Below, piece after piece: positions 43,157 to 51,216 of a stretch of DNA of 64,000 nt; position 1 is the stretch's first letter; each line of letters starts with the position of its first letter. Both the position numbers and the translations under genes were made by a program. The notes under the pieces were generated by a model. That model was not told the DNA's origin. It ran no database searches and worked only from the letters and a program-made list of their open reading frames with translations. The stretch is from DASQMT01 sp963827335 (GTDB lineage Bacteria; Actinomycetota; Thermoleophilia; Solirubrobacterales; Solirubrobacteraceae): NCBI GenBank assembly GCA_963827335.1, contig CAWHAP010000004.1:1-64000 (forward strand). The letters run 5' to 3'.

Positions 43157-44332
43157 ATGCGCGTTCTGTTCACCACCACCGGCTCGGCCGGGCATCTCGG
43201 GCCGCTGGTCCCCTTCGCCGACGCCGTCCGCCGCGCGGGAGGCGACGTCCTCGTGGCGACGCGCGGCTCCTCGGCCGAGCAGGCCCGCGCGGCCGGCTTC
43301 GAGGTGCGGGCGTTCGCCGACGCGCCGGCGGAGCTCCGCAGCGCCGTGCTCGCCGAGGTCCGCGACCTCCCGCTCGAGGCGGCGCACCCGCGCATGGTCG
43401 CCGACGTCTTCGGCGGCATGGAAGCGCGCGCCGCGCTCCCGGGCGTGCTCGACGCCTGCGCGACGTGGCGCCCGGACGTGGTGGTCTCGGAGCCGAGCGA
43501 GTTCGCGGGCCCGCTCGCAGCCGGGCATCACGGCCTTCCCGCGGTCACGGTCTCGATCACGCAGTACGCCGTCGAGCACCGGATGCGCGGGCCGATGGAC
43601 GATGCGCTGCGCCGGCTGCGCCGCGACCACGCGCTCGCCGGGCCGAACGGGGCCGGCTCGGCGCACTTCACGCTGGTGCCGCCCCTGCTCGAGGACCCCG
43701 GCCTGCCCGGCCCGCCGGGCGTGCAGCGGTTCCGCGAGCCGGGCGGTCCGCCGCCCGCGCCGCTGCCGGACTGGTGGGGCGGCGCGAGCGATCCGCTGGT
43801 CTACGTCACGCTCGGCTCGGTGGCGCCGCAGCGCGACGACGTCTTCCCCGGGCTGTACCGGGCGGTGCTCGACGCGCTCGCGTCGTTGCCGGTGCGGGTG
43901 CTCGCGACCGTCGGCCGCGACCGCGACCCCGCCGACCTCGGCACGCGACCGGCGAACGCCCACGTCGAGCGCTGGGTGCCCCAGGCGGACGTGATGCCGC
44001 ACGCGCGGGCGATGGTCTGCCACGGCGGCAGCGGGACGATGCGCACCGGGCTCGCGGCGGGCATCCCGCAGGTGGTGCTGCCGCTCTTCGCCGACCAGCC
44101 GGACAACGCCGCGCGCGTCGACGAGCTGGGCGCCGGCATCGCGCTGGAGCCGGGCGCCGCGGTGGGCCCGAGCGTGGCCGCGGCGGTCCGCGAGGTGCTG
44201 GGCGATGCGCGCTTCGCCGCCCGTGCCGCGGCCGTCGCCGCCGACATCCGGGCGCTCCCGCCGATCGACGTCGCCGTGGCGCGCCTGCGTGCCCTCGCAC
44301 CAGCGAGTGTATTTCATGGTATGGTTAATTAA
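43157..44332 (+). CDS. GT1 (UGT/MGT-like) glycosyltransferase
   Basis: The 391-residue GT-B enzyme begins MRVLFTTTGSAGHLGPLVPF. It has YVTLGSVAPQRDDVFPGLYR and the C-terminal donor site VERWVPQADVMPHARAMVCH with GGSGTMRTGLAAGIPQVVLP and ADQPDNAARV, as in macrolide and flavonoid glycosyltransferases. These decorate small molecules or lipids with glucose or a deoxysugar. It lies 55 bp after the preceding gene and its stop lies within the AT-rich promoter of the ArsR gene. It may be the last member of the cluster or be transcribed from its own promoter. Confidence 0.9.
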   Translation: MRVLFTTTGSAGHLGPLVPFADAVRRAGGDVLVATRGSSAEQARAAGFEVRAFADAPAELRSAVLAEVRDLPLEAAHPRMVADVFGGMEARAALPGVLDACATWRPDVVVSEPSEFAGPLAAGHHGLPAVTVSITQYAVEHRMRGPMDDALRRLRRDHALAGPNGAGSAHFTLVPPLLEDPGLPGPPGVQRFREPGGPPPAPLPDWWGGASDPLVYVTLGSVAPQRDDVFPGLYRAVLDALASLPVRVLATVGRDRDPADLGTRPANAHVERWVPQADVMPHARAMVCHGGSGTMRTGLAAGIPQVVLPLFADQPDNAARVDELGAGIALEPGAAVGPSVAAAVREVLGDARFAARAAAVAADIRALPPIDVAVARLRALAPASVFHGMVN

Positions 44333-44344
44333 CGAGTCCATTAA
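44308..44344. promoter_or_regulatory. AT-rich promoter/operator of the arsR gene
   Basis: The 37 bp just before the ArsR start are strongly AT-rich for this genome. They include TTAATTAA (44325-44332) and the pair ATGG (44321-44324) and CCAT (44338-44341). Position and symmetry fit an ArsR operator. The stop codon of the preceding glycosyltransferase lies inside it. Confidence 0.45.
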
Positions 44345-44668
44345 ATGCCCTCCGACCAGCTCGACCTCACCTTCGCCGCCCTCTCCGACCCCACGCGCCG
44401 GGCGATCCTCGCGCGGCTCTCGGAGGGCGAGGCGACGGTCAACGAGCTCGCCGCGCCGTTCCCGGTGAGCCTGCCGGCGATCTCCCGTCACCTCAAGGTG
44501 CTCGAGCGCGCCGGGCTGATCGAGCGCGGCCGCGAGGGACAGGCGCGCCCGAGCCGGCTGCGGGCGCAGCCGCTCGACGACGCCGTCGGCTGGATGCAGG
44601 CCCGCAAGCGGACCTGGGAAGGGCGCATGGACCGGCTCGACGCACACCTCCGACAGCAGGGGACGTAG
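44345..44668 (+). CDS. ArsR-family regulator
   Basis: The 107-residue winged-helix protein has FAALSDPTRRAILARLSEGE, VNELAAPFPVSLPAISRHLK and VLERAGLIERGREGQAR. It lacks the metal-binding cysteines of ArsR/SmtB, so it belongs to the group paired with SRPBCC proteins. It is followed 3 bp later by such a gene, and it likely represses both from the AT-rich operator overlapping its promoter. The effector is unknown. Confidence 0.92.
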   Translation: MPSDQLDLTFAALSDPTRRAILARLSEGEATVNELAAPFPVSLPAISRHLKVLERAGLIERGREGQARPSRLRAQPLDDAVGWMQARKRTWEGRMDRLDAHLRQQGT

Positions 44669-44671
44669 ACC

Positions 44672-45133
44672 ATGACCGACCCGACGAGCGCCACCGCGGC
44701 CGATGCGCTGGTCCTGATCACCCGCGTCTTCGACGCGCCGCGCGAGCGCGTCTTCGCGGCCTGGACCGATCCCGACCAGGTGGCCGCGTGGTACGGCCCG
44801 GACCACTTCGACACCCCGCGCGAGCACGTGCACATCGAGCCGCGGGTCGGCGGGCGCTGGGAGCTGACGATGGTGCAGCGCGGCACCGGCGCCGAGTTCC
44901 CGGTGCGCTACGAGATCGTCGAGCTGGTCGCACCCGAGCTGATCGTCCTGCGCTGCGAGCCGATGCCCGAGCTGGGGCTCCACGAGGCGACGTGCACGCG
45001 CGTGGAGCTCCACGACCACGGTGCGAAGACCCGCATGACGCTCAGCGACGGGCCGTACCCCGGCGGCGGCGGCCACGCGGAGGCGGGCTGGCACGGCGCG
45101 CTCGGGAAGCTCGCCGCGCACCTCGGAGGCTGA
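44672..45133 (+). CDS. SRPBCC (AHSA1/START-like) domain protein
   Basis: The 153-residue protein has the helix-grip fold of the activator-of-Hsp90-homologue family: LITRVFDAPRERVFAAWTDP, QVAAWYGPDHFDTPREHVHI, GGRWELTMVQRG and AEAGWHGALGKLAAHL. It is a predicted lipid- or hydrophobe-binding protein. Its adjacency to ArsR is a recurrent pair in Actinomycetota, in which the regulator controls the binding protein. The 3-bp gap indicates one transcript. Confidence 0.9.
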   Translation: MTDPTSATAADALVLITRVFDAPRERVFAAWTDPDQVAAWYGPDHFDTPREHVHIEPRVGGRWELTMVQRGTGAEFPVRYEIVELVAPELIVLRCEPMPELGLHEATCTRVELHDHGAKTRMTLSDGPYPGGGGHAEAGWHGALGKLAAHLGG

Positions 45134-45143
45134 ACGCCGGAGC

Positions 45144-46250
45144 TCAGAGCGACGCCTGCCCGGCGCGGCGCGGGGGCGGCGCCGGGACGGGCGCGCGCAC
45201 GCCGGCGGCCGGAACCGGGCGCTCGGGCACCGGGCGCACCAGGCGCGAGGCGAGCGTGGCGCCGGTCCGGGCGGCGACCAGCGTGTGGCGGGCGAGCTTC
45301 CACGGCGCCGCCAGGTCGGGGCGCACGCGCAACCCGAGCTGGAGGGGCGCGAGCAGGCTGCCGCGCGACGGGATGCCGCCGCTGAGCTGCGGCTCGATCG
45401 GGCTCTGCCACGCCGATCCCGGCGCCGGCGCCTCGACGTCGCCGCTGCGGTACCAGCGGTCGACGAGCAGCAGGATCGCCTCGGCGACCGGCCGGGGCCC
45501 GGCGAAGAGCAGGTCCAGGAGCCGGGTCTCCCCGCCGAGCACCACCTCGGGGCGCGGCCGCACGGCGACCTCGACGAGCGCGCGGGCGACCGACTCGGCC
45601 GAGTAGGCGTCCGGCGCCACGCGCGGGAGCCGCCCCGTGCCGCTCGACGCGCCGGCGAACAGCGGGGAGTCGATCGGGCCGGGGTGGACCATCGCGACCC
45701 GCACGCCGGTCCCCTGCTCGCGCTCCTCGATGCGCAGGGTGTTGAGGAACCCGCGCAGGGCGTGCTTGGCGGCGGCGTACGACGACCACGTCGGCAGCGG
45801 CACGCGCGCCATCAGGGAGCCGGTCGCCACGACGACGCCGCGGCTGGCCCGCAGGTGCGGCAGCGCCGCGCGGATGACGTCCACGGCGCCCGTGAACGTG
45901 ACCGCGACCGTGCGGTCGAAGTCGTCGGGATGCACCTCGCCGACGTGGCCGAAGACGGCCGCGGCGGCGTTGGACACGACGATGTCGAGCCCGCCGAGCG
46001 CGGCGACCGCCGCGGCCACCGCGTCCTGCGCCTCGCCGCGGTCGCCGAGGTCGGCGGCGATCGCCACGGCGTCGATCCCCTCCGACCGCAGCAGCTCGCC
46101 GAGCACGGCGCCGCGCCGCGCGACGACGGCGAGCCGCGCGCCCTCGGCGGCCAGCATCCGGGCCGCGGCCAGCCCGACCCCGGAGCTGGCTCCCGTGATC
46201 AGCACGCGGCGGCCCTGCAGGCGCCCGGGGGAGGAGGCGGCGATCGTCAC
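45144..46250 (-). CDS. Short-chain dehydrogenase with C-terminal extension
   Basis: The 368-residue enzyme has RVLITGASSGVGLAAARMLA, VSNAAAAVFGHVG, VVATGSLMARVPLPTWSSY and the catalytic YAAAKHALRGFLNTLRIEE. The first 240 residues are a classical SDR of the type annotated with generic oxidoreductase activity. The additional 110 residues include LLFAGPRPVAEAILLLVDRW and a Pro/Arg-rich tail, a layout seen in many actinobacterial SDRs of unknown substrate. It is convergent with the SRPBCC gene, 10 bp away. Confidence 0.88.
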   Translation of the reverse strand: MTIAASSPGRLQGRRVLITGASSGVGLAAARMLAAEGARLAVVARRGAVLGELLRSEGIDAVAIAADLGDRGEAQDAVAAAVAALGGLDIVVSNAAAAVFGHVGEVHPDDFDRTVAVTFTGAVDVIRAALPHLRASRGVVVATGSLMARVPLPTWSSYAAAKHALRGFLNTLRIEEREQGTGVRVAMVHPGPIDSPLFAGASSGTGRLPRVAPDAYSAESVARALVEVAVRPRPEVVLGGETRLLDLLFAGPRPVAEAILLLVDRWYRSGDVEAPAPGSAWQSPIEPQLSGGIPSRGSLLAPLQLGLRVRPDLAAPWKLARHTLVAARTGATLASRLVRPVPERPVPAAGVRAPVPAPPPRRAGQASL

Positions 46251-46281
46251 CCAGGGCCTACGGGCGGTGCCGCGCGCGGGA

Positions 46282-47211
46282 TCAGCCGCGCCGCGGCGGC
46301 CGGTCGAGCGTCGCGCGCGACGGGACGCCGTCGCGCAGCTCCTTCTGGCGCTCGATCTCGGCGTTGAGCTCGGCGCCGAGCAGCAGCGCGACGTTCGTCA
46401 GCCAGATCCAGGCCACGAGGACGATCGCGCCGGCGAACGTGCCGTAGATCGCGCCCACGTCGGCCACCTTCGAGATGTAGGTCGAGAAGCCCCACGAGGC
46501 GATCAGCCAGCCGACCACGGCCGTCACGGCGCCGGGCGTCATCCAGCGCCACGAGCGCTGCTCGACGTCGGGGGTGATGTAGTAGACGAAGGAGCAGACG
46601 ACCATGGCCACGAGGAGCGCGGCGGGCCAGCGGGCGAGGTTCCAGACCTCGGCGGCCTCCGGCCCGAGCCCGATGAAGCCGAGCAGGTCGTCGGCGAAGC
46701 CGCCGCCGACGAAGACGAGGATGCCGGTGACGAGCGCGAGCGCGACGAGCACGACCGTCGACGCCACGTCGATCAGCTTGCGGCGCAGGAAGCTGCGGCC
46801 GTGCTCGATCTCGAAGACGACGTTGAGCGCCCGCCGCGCGGCCTCGAGCACGCCCGTCGTGCCGTAGAGGGCGACGATCACGCTGATCGCCACGGCGGTC
46901 GCCGCGGTGCCCTTGTTCTGGAGCGCCCGCTGGAGCGAGCTGTCGAGCGGCGCCACGACGGACTCCGGCGCGACCTCGCGCGCGTAGCCCATGATCGCGT
47001 CGTAGGTCGCCGGGTACTGCCCGAGCAGGCCGAGCAGCGAGAGCCCGAGCAGCACGGTCGGGAAGAGCGCCATCAGCGCGTAGTAGGTGAGCGCCGCGGC
47101 GTGATGGGTCATCTGGTCGTCGTAGAACGACACGAGCGTCCGCCGGATCACGGCGCCGATGCCGCGCGGCCCGAACGCGCGGGCCGCGGGCGGCGTGGCC
47201 GCGCGGGTCAT
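46282..47211 (-). CDS. YihY/RNase-BN-like membrane protein
   Basis: The 309-residue protein has six predicted membrane helices and the family markers FYDDQMTHHAAALTYYALMA, LFPTVLLGLSLLGLLGQ, NKGTAATAVAISVIVALYGT, YYITPDVEQRSWRWMTPG and YGTFAGAIVLVAWIWLTNVA. Despite old naming as ribonuclease BN, this family has no shown nuclease activity and its role is unknown. The ATG at 47211 gives a 20-residue cytoplasmic N-terminus. It is divergent from the stress-type operon, with 198 bp between. The gap holds a GC-rich hairpin-prone stretch and no gene. Confidence 0.88.
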   Translation of the reverse strand: MTRAATPPAARAFGPRGIGAVIRRTLVSFYDDQMTHHAAALTYYALMALFPTVLLGLSLLGLLGQYPATYDAIMGYAREVAPESVVAPLDSSLQRALQNKGTAATAVAISVIVALYGTTGVLEAARRALNVVFEIEHGRSFLRRKLIDVASTVVLVALALVTGILVFVGGGFADDLLGFIGLGPEAAEVWNLARWPAALLVAMVVCSFVYYITPDVEQRSWRWMTPGAVTAVVGWLIASWGFSTYISKVADVGAIYGTFAGAIVLVAWIWLTNVALLLGAELNAEIERQKELRDGVPSRATLDRPPRRG

Positions 47212-47409
47212 CGCCGGCGCCTGGGGAAGTGCTCGAGCGGGCCGATGGCCACGCCCTACCCGATTCGTGCCGGCGCCAGCGTGGGACACCGATGAGCAAG
47301 TTGGCGCGTCGGAGTGTCCCGCGTCTTGTGCTCGATGTGTCACATCGCGGTGTGGCCCTCGGGCTCCGGGTAGCCGCCACCGGACAACTCCACCGACCGG
47401 AGGTAGGAC

Positions 47410-47598
47410 ATGGAGATTCCCAAGGACAAGATCCTCGAGCTGCTGCGCCAGCAGGGCAAGGAGGACCAGACCGAGCAGGCCGGCAAGGAACTGCCCGATC
47501 AGGTCGATCCGGAGCGCGACTCCGGCCTGCTCGCGAAGTTCGGCCTCGAGCCGCAGGACGTGCTCGGCAAGCTCGGCAGCGGGGTCCCGGGACTGTGA
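47410..47598 (+). CDS. Small hydrophilic protein
   Basis: The 62-residue protein reads MEIPKDKILELLRQQGKEDQ, is acidic and helical, and continues LPDQVDPERDSGLLAKFGLE. It resembles small actinobacterial proteins of unknown function placed before holin-like and DUF3618 genes. A CGGAGGTAGG ribosome binding site precedes the ATG, and its stop overlaps the next start (GTGA), so it is expressed. Function cannot be inferred. Confidence 0.75.
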   Translation: MEIPKDKILELLRQQGKEDQTEQAGKELPDQVDPERDSGLLAKFGLEPQDVLGKLGSGVPGL

Positions 47599-48167
47599 GC
47601 ACCCAGCCCTCCACCCCGCAGGACCGCATCCAGACGCCGCAGGACGACGGCTCGACGACCACGGGCCAGGCCAAGGACAAGGCCCAGGAGGCCGCCGGCC
47701 AGGCGAAGGAGAAGGCCGGCTCGCAGATCCGCTCCCAGGTCGATCAGCGTTCCACCGACGCGGGCCAGAAGGTCGGCGGCTTCGCTGCGGACGTGCGGAC
47801 GGTCGGCGACACCCTGCGCGAGCAGGGCAAGGACCAGCCGGCCAAGCTCGCCGATCAGGCGGCGGACCGAGCGGAGCGGCTCGGCGGCTACCTCCAGGAG
47901 AGCGACGCCGACCGCATCCTCTCCGACCTGGAGGACTTCGGCCGGCGCCAGCCGTGGGCCGTGATCGCCGGCGGCATCGCGCTCGGCCTCGTCGCCTCGC
48001 GCTTCCTCAAGGCGTCGTCGAGCGACCGCTACCAGCAGCGCTCGGCGCTCCCGGCGCGCACGTCCAACGGCGCGAGCGGCGAGCGGTTCGCGCGGCCGGC
48101 CGACCCGGCGCTGCCGGCGACGCCCGTCGCCCCCACCACGCCGGCGTCGTACGACGCGGGCCGCTGA
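47595..48167 (+). CDS. Membrane-anchored protein with coiled, amphipathic N-terminus
   Basis: The 190-residue protein is coupled to the preceding gene by a GTGA overlap. Residues 25-50 contain an amphipathic Lys/Ala/Gln repeat (TGQAKDKAQEAAGQAKEKAG), similar to LEA/apolipoprotein-like helices, followed by REQGKDQPAKLADQAADRAE and a membrane helix near residue 120 (PWAVIAGGIALGLVASRFLK). The tail is disordered. Together with the next two genes it probably coats or stabilises the membrane under stress. That role is inference. Confidence 0.78.
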   Translation: MSTQPSTPQDRIQTPQDDGSTTTGQAKDKAQEAAGQAKEKAGSQIRSQVDQRSTDAGQKVGGFAADVRTVGDTLREQGKDQPAKLADQAADRAERLGGYLQESDADRILSDLEDFGRRQPWAVIAGGIALGLVASRFLKASSSDRYQQRSALPARTSNGASGERFARPADPALPATPVAPTTPASYDAGR

Positions 48168-48170
48168 TCC

Positions 48171-48596
48171 ATGGCCGACGCCACCGACACCCGTCCGGGT
48201 GATGCGCGCGAGCGGCCGATCGGCGAGCTGGTCCGCGACCTGTCCCAGCAGACCTCGACGCTCGTGCGCAAGGAGATCGAGCTCGCGCGCGCCGAGGTCA
48301 CCGCGAAGGGCAAGGTCGCGGGCAAGGGCGCGGGCATGCTGGGCGGCGCCGCCGTCGCGGGCCTGCTCGCGCTCGGCGCGCTGACCGCCGCCCTGATCGC
48401 CGTGCTCGGCGAGGCCATGGACACCTGGATCGCCGCGCTCATCGTGATGGTGCTCTGGGCGGTCGTCGCCGCCGTGCTCGCCAAGGCCGGCCAGGCGTCG
48501 CTGCAACGTGCGACGCCTCCGGCTCCCCAGACCGTCGAGACCGTGAAGGAGGACATCCAGTGGGCCAAGAACCCGACCGGATCCGCGCCGAGATAG
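48171..48596 (+). CDS. Phage holin-like/DUF1469 membrane protein
   Basis: The 141-residue protein is of the actinobacterial holin-superfamily III type (DUF1469): GELVRDLSQQTSTLVRKEIE, LARAEVTAKGKVAGKGAGML, two membrane helices (GAAVAGLLALGALTAALIAV and WIAALIVMVLWAVVAAVLAK) and a short tail. Such proteins are chromosomal, not phage-encoded, and occur next to DUF3618 genes. It starts 3 bp after the preceding stop. Its last 37 bp overlap the DUF3618 gene. Confidence 0.88.
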   Translation: MADATDTRPGDARERPIGELVRDLSQQTSTLVRKEIELARAEVTAKGKVAGKGAGMLGGAAVAGLLALGALTAALIAVLGEAMDTWIAALIVMVLWAVVAAVLAKAGQASLQRATPPAPQTVETVKEDIQWAKNPTGSAPR

Positions 48597-49087
48597 AGCA
48601 GACGCGCGCGGAGATGACCGAGACCGTGGACGCGCTCGGCTACAAGGCCGACGTGAAGTCCCGCGCCAAGGACAACCTGCGGGACAAGAAGGAGTCGATC
48701 GTGGGCGTGAAGGACCGGATCGCCGGCGGCACGCCGGACGCGGGCGAGGTCAAGGCGACCGCCAGGAAGGCCGGGAGCGTGGCGCAGGAGAACCCGCTCG
48801 GGCTCGCGATCGGCTCGATCGCCGTCGGCTTCCTGGCCGGCATGCTGATCCCCTCCACCCGCGTCGAGGACGAGAAGCTCGGCGCCGTCGCCGACGACGT
48901 CAAGGAGAAGGTCCGCGAGACCGGGCAGGAGGCGCTCGAGCACGGCAAGCAGGTCGCGCAGGAGGCGGCCCAGACCGTGAAGGAGAGCGGCCAGGAGCAC
49001 GCGCAGCAGGTCAAGGACAGCGCGCAGCAGAGCGCGCAGGACGTCGGCTCCTCCGGGACCGACCGGCCGCAGTACCAGACCCACTGA
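48560..49087 (+). CDS. DUF3618 protein
   Basis: The 175-residue protein begins with the DUF3618 signature DRIRAEIEQTRAEMTETVDA LG at a GTG 37 bp inside the preceding gene. One membrane helix follows (GLAIGSIAVGFLAGMLI), then a long amphipathic helix with 11-residue periodicity (EALEHGKQVAQEAAQTVKES, GQEHAQQVKDSAQQSAQDVG). Its role is unknown. It probably spans the membrane with a cytoplasmic helical domain. The overlap points to translational coupling. Confidence 0.9.
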   Translation: MGQEPDRIRAEIEQTRAEMTETVDALGYKADVKSRAKDNLRDKKESIVGVKDRIAGGTPDAGEVKATARKAGSVAQENPLGLAIGSIAVGFLAGMLIPSTRVEDEKLGAVADDVKEKVRETGQEALEHGKQVAQEAAQTVKESGQEHAQQVKDSAQQSAQDVGSSGTDRPQYQTH

Positions 49088-49096
49088 GCACCGCGG

Positions 49097-49131
49097 CGCG
49101 CGGGCCGGGCGGCGATCGCCCGGTCCGCGCG
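49097..49131. terminator. Hairpin terminating the DUF3618 operon
   Basis: A 15-bp stem (49097-49111 with 49117-49131) with one mismatch and loop GCGAT lies 9 bp after the DUF3618 stop. No T-tract is seen, which is common in such GC-rich DNA. Confidence 0.7.
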
Positions 49132-49164
49132 TGTGGCGCGCGGGTGGACGGGTAGTCCCTGCTC

Positions 49165-50349
49165 GTGCCGCGCATCCGCTCGCTCGTGATCATCCTCGCC
49201 GGCGGGGCGGGCGGCCGGCTGGAGCTGCTGACGCACAGCCGCGCGAAGCCCGCCGTGCCGTTCGCCGGCACCCACCGGCTCATCGACTTCCCGCTCAGCA
49301 ACTGCCTCAACGCCGGCATCAGCGACGTGTGGGTCTCGCAGCAGTTCAATCCCGTGTCGCTGAGCGACCACCTCGCCAACGGCCGCCCGTGGGACCTGGA
49401 CCGGACGACGGGCGGCCTGCTCCTGCTGCACCCGCGCGAGGGCAACGACGGCAGGTCGGGGTTCCAGCACGGGACCGCCGACGCGCTGTGGCGCAACGCC
49501 GAGCTGGTCCGGCAGTTCGCGCCCGAGGCGCTCGTCGTCGTCAGCGCCGACGCCGTCTACACGCTCGACTACGGCGCGCTCGTCGAGGAGCACGTCGAGG
49601 CGGGCACGGCGGCGACGATGGTGACGACGACGGTCGATCCGCAGGAGGCCGGCCGCTACGGCGTGGTCCGGGCCGGCGGCGGCATCGTGCGCGACTACGC
49701 CTACAAGCCCGACGACCCGCAGGGCGCGCTGATCAGCAACGAGGTCTTCGTCTTCCGGCCGGCGCCGCTGCTCGACACGCTCGAGGAGCTGGCCGGGCAG
49801 GCCGGCGAGGACGGGCTCGAGGACCTCGGCCACGAGCTGCTGCCGCGCCTCGTCGCGGCCGGCGACGTCCGCGAGCATCGCTTCGACGGCTACTGGCGCG
49901 ACGTCGGCACGATCCCGGCGTACTGGGACTCGCACCAGGAGCTGGTGGGCGACGACCCGCCGATCGACCTCGACGATCCGTCCTGGCCGGTCCTGACCCA
50001 GGCCACCGCGGATCGCGCGTCGGCGCAGGTGCTCGCCGGCGCCGCGGTCGAGTCCAGCCTGCTGGCGCCCGGCTCGCGCGTGGCGGGCAGCGTGCGCGGC
50101 AGCGTCGTCGGCCGGGGCGCGCGGGTGGAGGCCGGCGCGGAGGTGCGCGACTCGGTGCTGCTGCCCGGGAGCGTGGTGCGCGCCGGCGCGGCGGTCGAGC
50201 GCGCGATCCTCGACGACGGCGTGGAGGTCTGCGGCGACGCGTCGGTCGGCGAGTCCGGCGGCGACATCGCCCTCGTCGGCCTGCGCGCGACGGTGGAGCC
50301 GGGAACGCGCCTCGGGGGCGGAGCCCGCTTCCCCGATCCCGACGACTAG
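49165..50349 (+). CDS. glgC: Glucose-1-phosphate adenylyltransferase-like nucleotidyltransferase
   Basis: The 394-residue protein has LVIILAGGAGGRLELLTHSR with AKPAVPFAGTHRLIDFPLSN, the nucleotide-binding signature of ADP-glucose pyrophosphorylase. The GQHGTADAL-type block (SGFQHGTADALWRN), RYGVVRAGG and FDGYWRDVGTIPAYWDSHQ are also present. The C-terminal third is a left-handed beta-helix of hexapeptide-like repeats (AAVESSLLAPGSRVAGSVRG). GlgC makes ADP-glucose for glycogen or trehalose. No other glycogen gene is adjacent, so a different sugar nucleotide is possible. It starts at a GTG following GGTAGTCCCTGCTC, which is a weak site. Confidence 0.85.
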   Translation: MPRIRSLVIILAGGAGGRLELLTHSRAKPAVPFAGTHRLIDFPLSNCLNAGISDVWVSQQFNPVSLSDHLANGRPWDLDRTTGGLLLLHPREGNDGRSGFQHGTADALWRNAELVRQFAPEALVVVSADAVYTLDYGALVEEHVEAGTAATMVTTTVDPQEAGRYGVVRAGGGIVRDYAYKPDDPQGALISNEVFVFRPAPLLDTLEELAGQAGEDGLEDLGHELLPRLVAAGDVREHRFDGYWRDVGTIPAYWDSHQELVGDDPPIDLDDPSWPVLTQATADRASAQVLAGAAVESSLLAPGSRVAGSVRGSVVGRGARVEAGAEVRDSVLLPGSVVRAGAAVERAILDDGVEVCGDASVGESGGDIALVGLRATVEPGTRLGGGARFPDPDD

Positions 50350-50362
50350 GCCGAGCGGCCGC

Positions 50363-51163
50363 TCAGGCGGTGTCGAGCTCGGCCTGGCGGAGCCACTCCG
50401 CCTTGTCCTCGCGCCACTCCTCCTCGTTGCGCCGGCGCTTCCAGTAGCCCGAGACCGAGAGGTCGGCCGGGTCGACGCCGCGGTCGACGAGGAGGTGGCG
50501 GCGGACGGCGCGGACCGCGGCCGCCTCGCCGTGGACGAAGTGCCGGCCGCGGCCGGCGGGGAAGGTGAGCGAGCGGACCGCGTCGAGCAGCGCGTCGTCC
50601 CGCGCCGGGATCCAGCGCAGGTCCAGGGCGCCGGGCGTCTCGAGCTCGAGCTCGTCCTCGGGGCCCTCGACCTCGACCAGGACGAACACGGGCACGCCGG
50701 CCGGGACGCGGGCGAGGGAGGCCGCGATCGCCGGCAGGACGCTGGCGTCCCCGGCCATCAGGTGCCAGGCGGCGTCCGGGTCGGGCGCGTACGCGCCGCC
50801 CGGGCCGAAGAGCTGCAGCCGGTCGCCGGGCCGCGCGCGGGCGGCCCACGGGCCGGCGACGCCGGTGTCGCCGTGGATCACGAAGTCGATCGTCATCCGC
50901 CGCCGCTCCGCGTCCCAGTCCCGCACCGTGAACGTGCGCATGCGCGGCCACTCGTCGCGGGGGCGCTCCGCCTTGACCTCCGCGGGATCGAAGGGCGGGC
51001 CGTAGGACGCGCCGGGCGGCGGGAGCAGGAGCTTCACGTAGTGATCGGTGAACTCGCCGGCGCCGAACCCGTCGAGGCCGTCGCCGCCGACCACGATCCG
51101 CACCATGCGCGGCGTGAGCCACGCGACCTCTTCCACGACGGTGAGCCTCGGGGTCCGTGCCAT
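50363..51163 (-). CDS. Siderophore-interacting protein (FAD-dependent ferric reductase)
   Basis: The 266-residue protein has the FAD-binding 9 barrel with FTDHYVKLLLPPPG, MRTFTVRDWD (the RxYT-like FAD contact) and GPWAARARPGDRLQLFGPGG, then the SIP C-terminal nucleotide lobe (HLMAGDASVLPAIAASLARV and SGYWKRRRNEEEWREDKAEW). These enzymes release iron from imported ferri-siderophores. An IdeR/DtxR-type box starts 3 bp upstream of the ATG. It is divergent from FetAB-like genes, so both sides of iron balance are together. Confidence 0.9.
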   Translation of the reverse strand: MARTPRLTVVEEVAWLTPRMVRIVVGGDGLDGFGAGEFTDHYVKLLLPPPGASYGPPFDPAEVKAERPRDEWPRMRTFTVRDWDAERRRMTIDFVIHGDTGVAGPWAARARPGDRLQLFGPGGAYAPDPDAAWHLMAGDASVLPAIAASLARVPAGVPVFVLVEVEGPEDELELETPGALDLRWIPARDDALLDAVRSLTFPAGRGRHFVHGEAAAVRAVRRHLLVDRGVDPADLSVSGYWKRRRNEEEWREDKAEWLRQAELDTA

Positions 51164-51166
51164 TCG

Positions 51167-51185
51167 TTAGGTCACCCTAACAGCA
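51167..51185. promoter_or_regulatory. IdeR/DtxR-type iron box
   Basis: TTAGG (51167-51171) and CCTAA (51176-51180) are a perfect inverted repeat in the 53-bp gap between the siderophore-interacting protein and the FetA-like ATPase. Aligned to the 19-bp actinobacterial iron-box consensus, 14 positions agree by my count. It should be bound by an iron-loaded DtxR-family repressor. Confidence 0.65.
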
Positions 51186-51216
51186 GCCCGCGACCGGCCG
51201 ACGTAGGGTTCCCGCC

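Noticed and set aside
50353..50364. Palindrome GAGCGGCCGCTC between the convergent GlgC-like and siderophore-interacting protein genes
   Set aside because: It has no loop and its length is expected by chance in such GC-rich DNA, so it was not called a terminator.
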